From positions 279,651 through 343,650 of the forward strand of contig NW_026252105.1 in assembly GCF_025399195.1 (NCBI RefSeq): 64,000 nt of DNA. Direction: 5' to 3'. This DNA is from Umbelopsis ramanniana AG. Lineage: Eukaryota; Mucoromycota; Umbelopsidomycetes; Umbelopsidales; Umbelopsidaceae. How positions within the stretch are numbered: the first letter of the stretch is position 1; each line of letters opens with the position of its first letter. A program made the translations under genes and the position numbers. Positions 58,347 to 64,000 of this stretch are shown piece by piece. The notes under the pieces were generated by a model that saw nothing but the letters and a program-made list of their open reading frames with translations, ran no database searches and was not told where the DNA came from.

Positions 58347-61300
58347 AGGGTCCCACTTTCCAACCTCTTTTTCTCTGTGTCCTCATTCTTTTAATGTGAC
58401 TTTTTTCAACTCTTTTCTTTCGCTCATGAATTTTTTGATTTAGCGTGGATGTGGATAATTAGTTTAAGCATAGCGAAGGCTTTAATAATGTTATGTACTC
58501 TTCCCGTAGTTATGTGAAAGCTTGTCTAGCTTCCCTCTATTTCTTTTCTACCAAAAAATGACAATAATTTTTAATGAGTATTGGGTCCTCTATTTTCAAT
58601 GTTTCATTGGGTGGTTGGCTGTACTGTTTACTTATACTTTTCGCAGACATTGTTTATGTTCGGTATCATCTCGATATCCTGAGCATACTGTCTTCCTTTA
58701 TACCTTTCAGCAAGGGCAGTCAAAACAGTTCTGGAACAAACGCAAACAGGCTGTTCTCATAGACTGCGTCAACATCCTTTTCGACGGTGGAACCAAGTAA
58801 TACGCAAAAGCGAGGATTAAATAGCTTCACCATTATCGAAATAGAGAATTCAGAAATTACGGGAAGGTGAGGTAATTTTTTTTGTGGCCACAACATATGT
58901 AATTGCATATTTTCAAAAAAATGTACGGATATAAGTGCTCTCAGGACCTCAAATTCAATATATCCATGGTCAACACATATTTGACAAGCAGATTAATTGG
59001 AAACAACCACTAGCAAGCTCGCTTTTGTTAGTATGTATCAAAACAACTGTCTGGTAGAACTACGCGGCAAAAGCAGCTCCAACGGGAGTGTTATGGAGAG
59101 ATCTGGAAAGACAGAACGTACAGTTGAGCTTTCCACAGCTGACGAGTAAATCTTGTCACAAGTAAGTAGATTGTACCTTTGCAATTGCTTTGCGAATCCT
59201 CATAACGGCTTTCATAGGTATTCACTTTATCATCTTTCGTGAGCTGGACAAGATCGATACAAATTTAACGGCATATCTCACCATGATATCATCGATCTAT
59301 ATAATTAAGTACAGTGTGGCAAAGAGATACGAATGCCATCAAAGGCATGTATTGAACAGCTTTCCATCAGTATGGGAGGCGATGGTTAGTCGGTAGATCA
59401 CTTCACCTAAACTAAGTGCATAGCATCTGACCGCGAAATAAATTTTTGCCGGGACCAGTGGTTGTGTGAGTGGGATGGGGACCTTGTTTTGTCAGCTGAC
59501 CGTGGAGGACGGACTTGATATACAATTCTGAAAGTACGCAAGCAATGGCCGAAAGACCATGTAAACCCTCCCATAAGCTGCACCTTCCGATAATGATCTT
59601 TCGGATAAGTCACACCAAGGATCGGACCTGCATACTTTCCACTCACTCTTGAGCATGGCCTGTTGCACAAAAGCCAATTTACTCCTCAAATATGGTCTTT
59701 AGCATCGGCTAGGTCAAAAGCAAAGGCTATTGTAAACCGCAACATTTTATATTGGATCAATTGTAATGATGGGGGTTCTCCTTACAGTGCGTTGTGCAAT
59801 TTCACATGTAATTTTCAAATATAAAAAACCACTTCAGCGTTCTGCCTTAGGCGCTCAAGCCAACTGGACAATGCTCAAATGTTGGTACCGCACGTCATGA
59901 CCTATTTTTCTTAATGAAGTGACTGGTCACCAACTCACCGTAAAGGAAAAAGGCATTACAAGATAAAACGTTAGCTCATGCACAGGAGTAATTCTTGCCT
60001 TTGCTGAAAAGCAAGTTCCCCGACACAGGCAACCGAAAACAGACAACCAGCTCAAGTAAACATCAACAAGATAACGCCATTCCGTCCTCAATTGGCCTCC
60101 GACAGGATGGCCCATTCAGAGGACGTGCGGGTGCTTACTTTATTAATTTGACCATTTGCTTGTACCAAAGGAAACAGGTGAAAATGAGACATTCCCCATT
60201 TCATCAGGTTAGTGATACTAATGAACATTATGTGCATCCATATGATCAAGCATTGGTGATGCATAACAAAAGGAAAAAGCCGACAGTTTAGCCCATTTTG
60301 CTGAAGTAAACGGCTTAGCTTAAGAGTAAGCTTTTGCCCGTCAAAAAGATTTCTGATACACAAAATCTCACACCTCATGACTTCGTCATGAACATAAACA
60401 AAGGCATTGGAGCTTCAAAAAAAATTGTGCGCTTTTGGGGGGGGGTGGGGACAGAATAGCAAAGAAGATGGACAAGTGTGACTTTTGTTTTAAGGACCCG
60501 GGAACTCTAGCTGGCCACAGGAAATGCGCAGCACCCGGTCCCAAGTTCCTTATTTTGTGTGATACATGATAGGTGAGAAGTCTACGAGGCATAAAGGTTG
60601 GAAGAGAGAAAGCGAGACGTCCACAGCTAAAAAGATCAAAAGGTGGCAATATCCCAACCCCGGTCCACGCTTTCAAAAATAAAAAAAAATAAAAAAGTTT
60701 ACGCCCACGAAGGGTGAATGTCACTTACCTTGGGGGACATTTCTGTTTTCGTCTTCTATGGCGATGGACACCGGAGGGCCTTCACTGACCATACAATATG
60801 AGCTAACAATAGCTTGGTACAGAGCGTCAAAAACGCAGTTTGTCTTACGGGTCATCGATAACCCAGTAACAAGCTCAGTTCATTCTGCGTCGGCTTGAAA
60901 CGGGGTGGGGTAATGGCTCATAGCTGAAAAGGTATACTTTCGCTCTTCACCGAACTGGTGCAAGCCGTATTATTATTACGTATAAGCATTCTTGCCATAC
61001 ATGTACGGTTTTTCGCTCTCTCGCTTTGGCATCATCAACATCGCTTTCAACTCCACCACCTCCTCTCCCCCCAATCAGCCAATGTCGATCTTGGAAACCA
61101 ACATGGCCAGGTCCCTCTCCTCCCCCAATCCGTGTCCCTGATGAGGTATAGATCTCTGCTATAGTGTGAGTTAGATCACATCAAATGAATAAGTTAAGCT
61201 ATATGAAGAGGGAGTGCTAGTTATCAGGCTAGAACAGAAGTTTGAATACCTTGCTGGAATGAAAGCGGAGGCTATCCGATAGCGTAGTACAGATTTGCGG

Positions 61301-61610
61301 GAGCATTACCGACGAACAAGCTTGGGTAAGACTGTCTGCTTTTGCACACTCTACATCCTTTTTTTTTTGTGCTTGCCACCACCTCACTTTAAAAAAAAAG
61401 AACACCCCCAACCATTATATTTTATAACAGGTTTATTTTTCGTCCTTCTTTTTATTTTTTTTCCCTTTGGGATTTCTTTTTGACTATCCTTCTTTCTTCT
61501 TTTGCTTTTCCCTTTGCTTTTCTTCACTATCACTGCCACCTATAGGGCTCTATTGACTGTCTTTTTGCTTTATCAAATACCAGGGTCTTTGTATATACCT
61601 TCACCTTCTT
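58347..61610. other. Large upstream region of the fork-head gene
   Basis: A 3.3 kb stretch with only short, unconserved reading frames. It holds the 3' UTR of the tetraspan gene, a G-run at about 60437, and long C/T-rich tracts from 61350 to 61600 just before the fork-head ATG, like a 5' leader. No RNA gene recognised. Confidence 0.5.
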
Positions 61611-63543
<1,933 letters not shown>

Positions 63544-64000
63544 ATAACACACACGCATGCAAAACAACACAATTCAACGCAACTAAAAAAGCACCCCCAC
63601 TTTGAACCACCATGGTATGCATGACCTAGTGTTTCTTCTTCATTTTTCTTTCTTTTCTGCTCGTACATAGTGCATTTTTTTTTCTTTCTGTTTTTACATG
63701 TCTCCTGCTGACCCTGGGAGTCGCCTCCGTCCCAAAGGACTTTCAGAACCAGGCTAGCTAGTCATCAGCACGTTTGGGGGATCTTTTTTTCATTTGTTCG
63801 TTAAAAAGCAAATCATGCCAATATCTATGGGGGGCAAAAGAGCTCCTCTTTGACATTTTCTTTGTTTCTTTCTTCATATTCACTATTGCGCGCGCGTGCT
63901 CTTTTTCTGTCTTCCTTAATTTTGAACCTCATGGTGTTCTTCCCACTTTTTTTTTTTAATGTAAAATGATTTTCGTAAATTCTGACGAGCTGTCAAAAAA
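63544..64000. other. 3' region of the fork-head gene
   Basis: T-rich downstream sequence with a short CG alternation (GCGCGCGCG) near 63890. No further gene begins before the window ends. Confidence 0.45.

Noticed and set aside
60420-60450. G-run as a G-quadruplex or telomere-like repeat
   Set aside because: A single homopolymer-like run without spaced G-tracts or telomeric units.

Overview
This window looks like nuclear chromosomal DNA from a filamentous fungus, most likely an early-diverging one (Mucoromycota, probably Mucorales). Genes are split by many short introns, mostly 45-110 bases, with GT-AG ends and CTAAC/CTGAC-like branch sites. UTRs are AT-rich with long homopolymer runs, and all recognisable proteins are fungal-type housekeeping or signalling proteins. 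The phylum is inferred from protein character, not from a search. I see no mobile element, rRNA, tRNA or CRISPR array.

I resolved 20 protein genes. Left part: a C2H2 zinc-finger factor (294-1526); a 4.3 kb gene-free stretch; a CYS3/MetR-type bZIP (5809-6706) with its presumed regulator, the SconB/Met30-type F-box WD40 protein, next to it (7511-9576); TOM40 (10258-11611) divergent from a NEPRO-like nucleolar protein (11702-13577); a RasGEF (13628-16772) divergent from a BAR-PH-PH-C2-RasGAP (17854-23418); and, 34 bases after the RasGAP, an IRC3-type mitochondrial helicase (23453-25933).

Middle: a histidine-rich single-pass membrane protein (26212-27657), a CCDC25/Jlp2 orthologue (28673-29844), a secreted RNase T2 (30357-31375), SDHAF1 (31988-32321), a CHCHD5/Mix14-type twin-CX9C protein (32416-32831) divergent from fibrillarin (32964-34036), and a very large RIM15-type kinase with PAS, zinc finger, split kinase and receiver domains (34598-44810).

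Right part: RanBP1 (45490-46316), a zf-UBP ubiquitin protease (46918-48916), a C2-domain protein with a proline-rich repeat tail (49337-51105), long-chain acyl-CoA synthetase (51623-53908), ribosomal protein uL24/L26 (54460-55380), a tetraspan protein with a Gly/Thr-rich loop (57446-58346) and a fork-head factor (61611-63543).

The features most worth a second look are two linked regulatory pairs (sulfur bZIP plus its F-box partner; RasGEF plus RasGAP) and unusual gene structure: an apparent 1-base exon in the CCDC25 gene, a 14-base exon carrying the Walker A core of the helicase, three GC-AG introns, and several very tight intergenic spacings. Exon joins were worked out by hand from reading frame, splice sites and conserved motifs; transcript data would be the decisive check.
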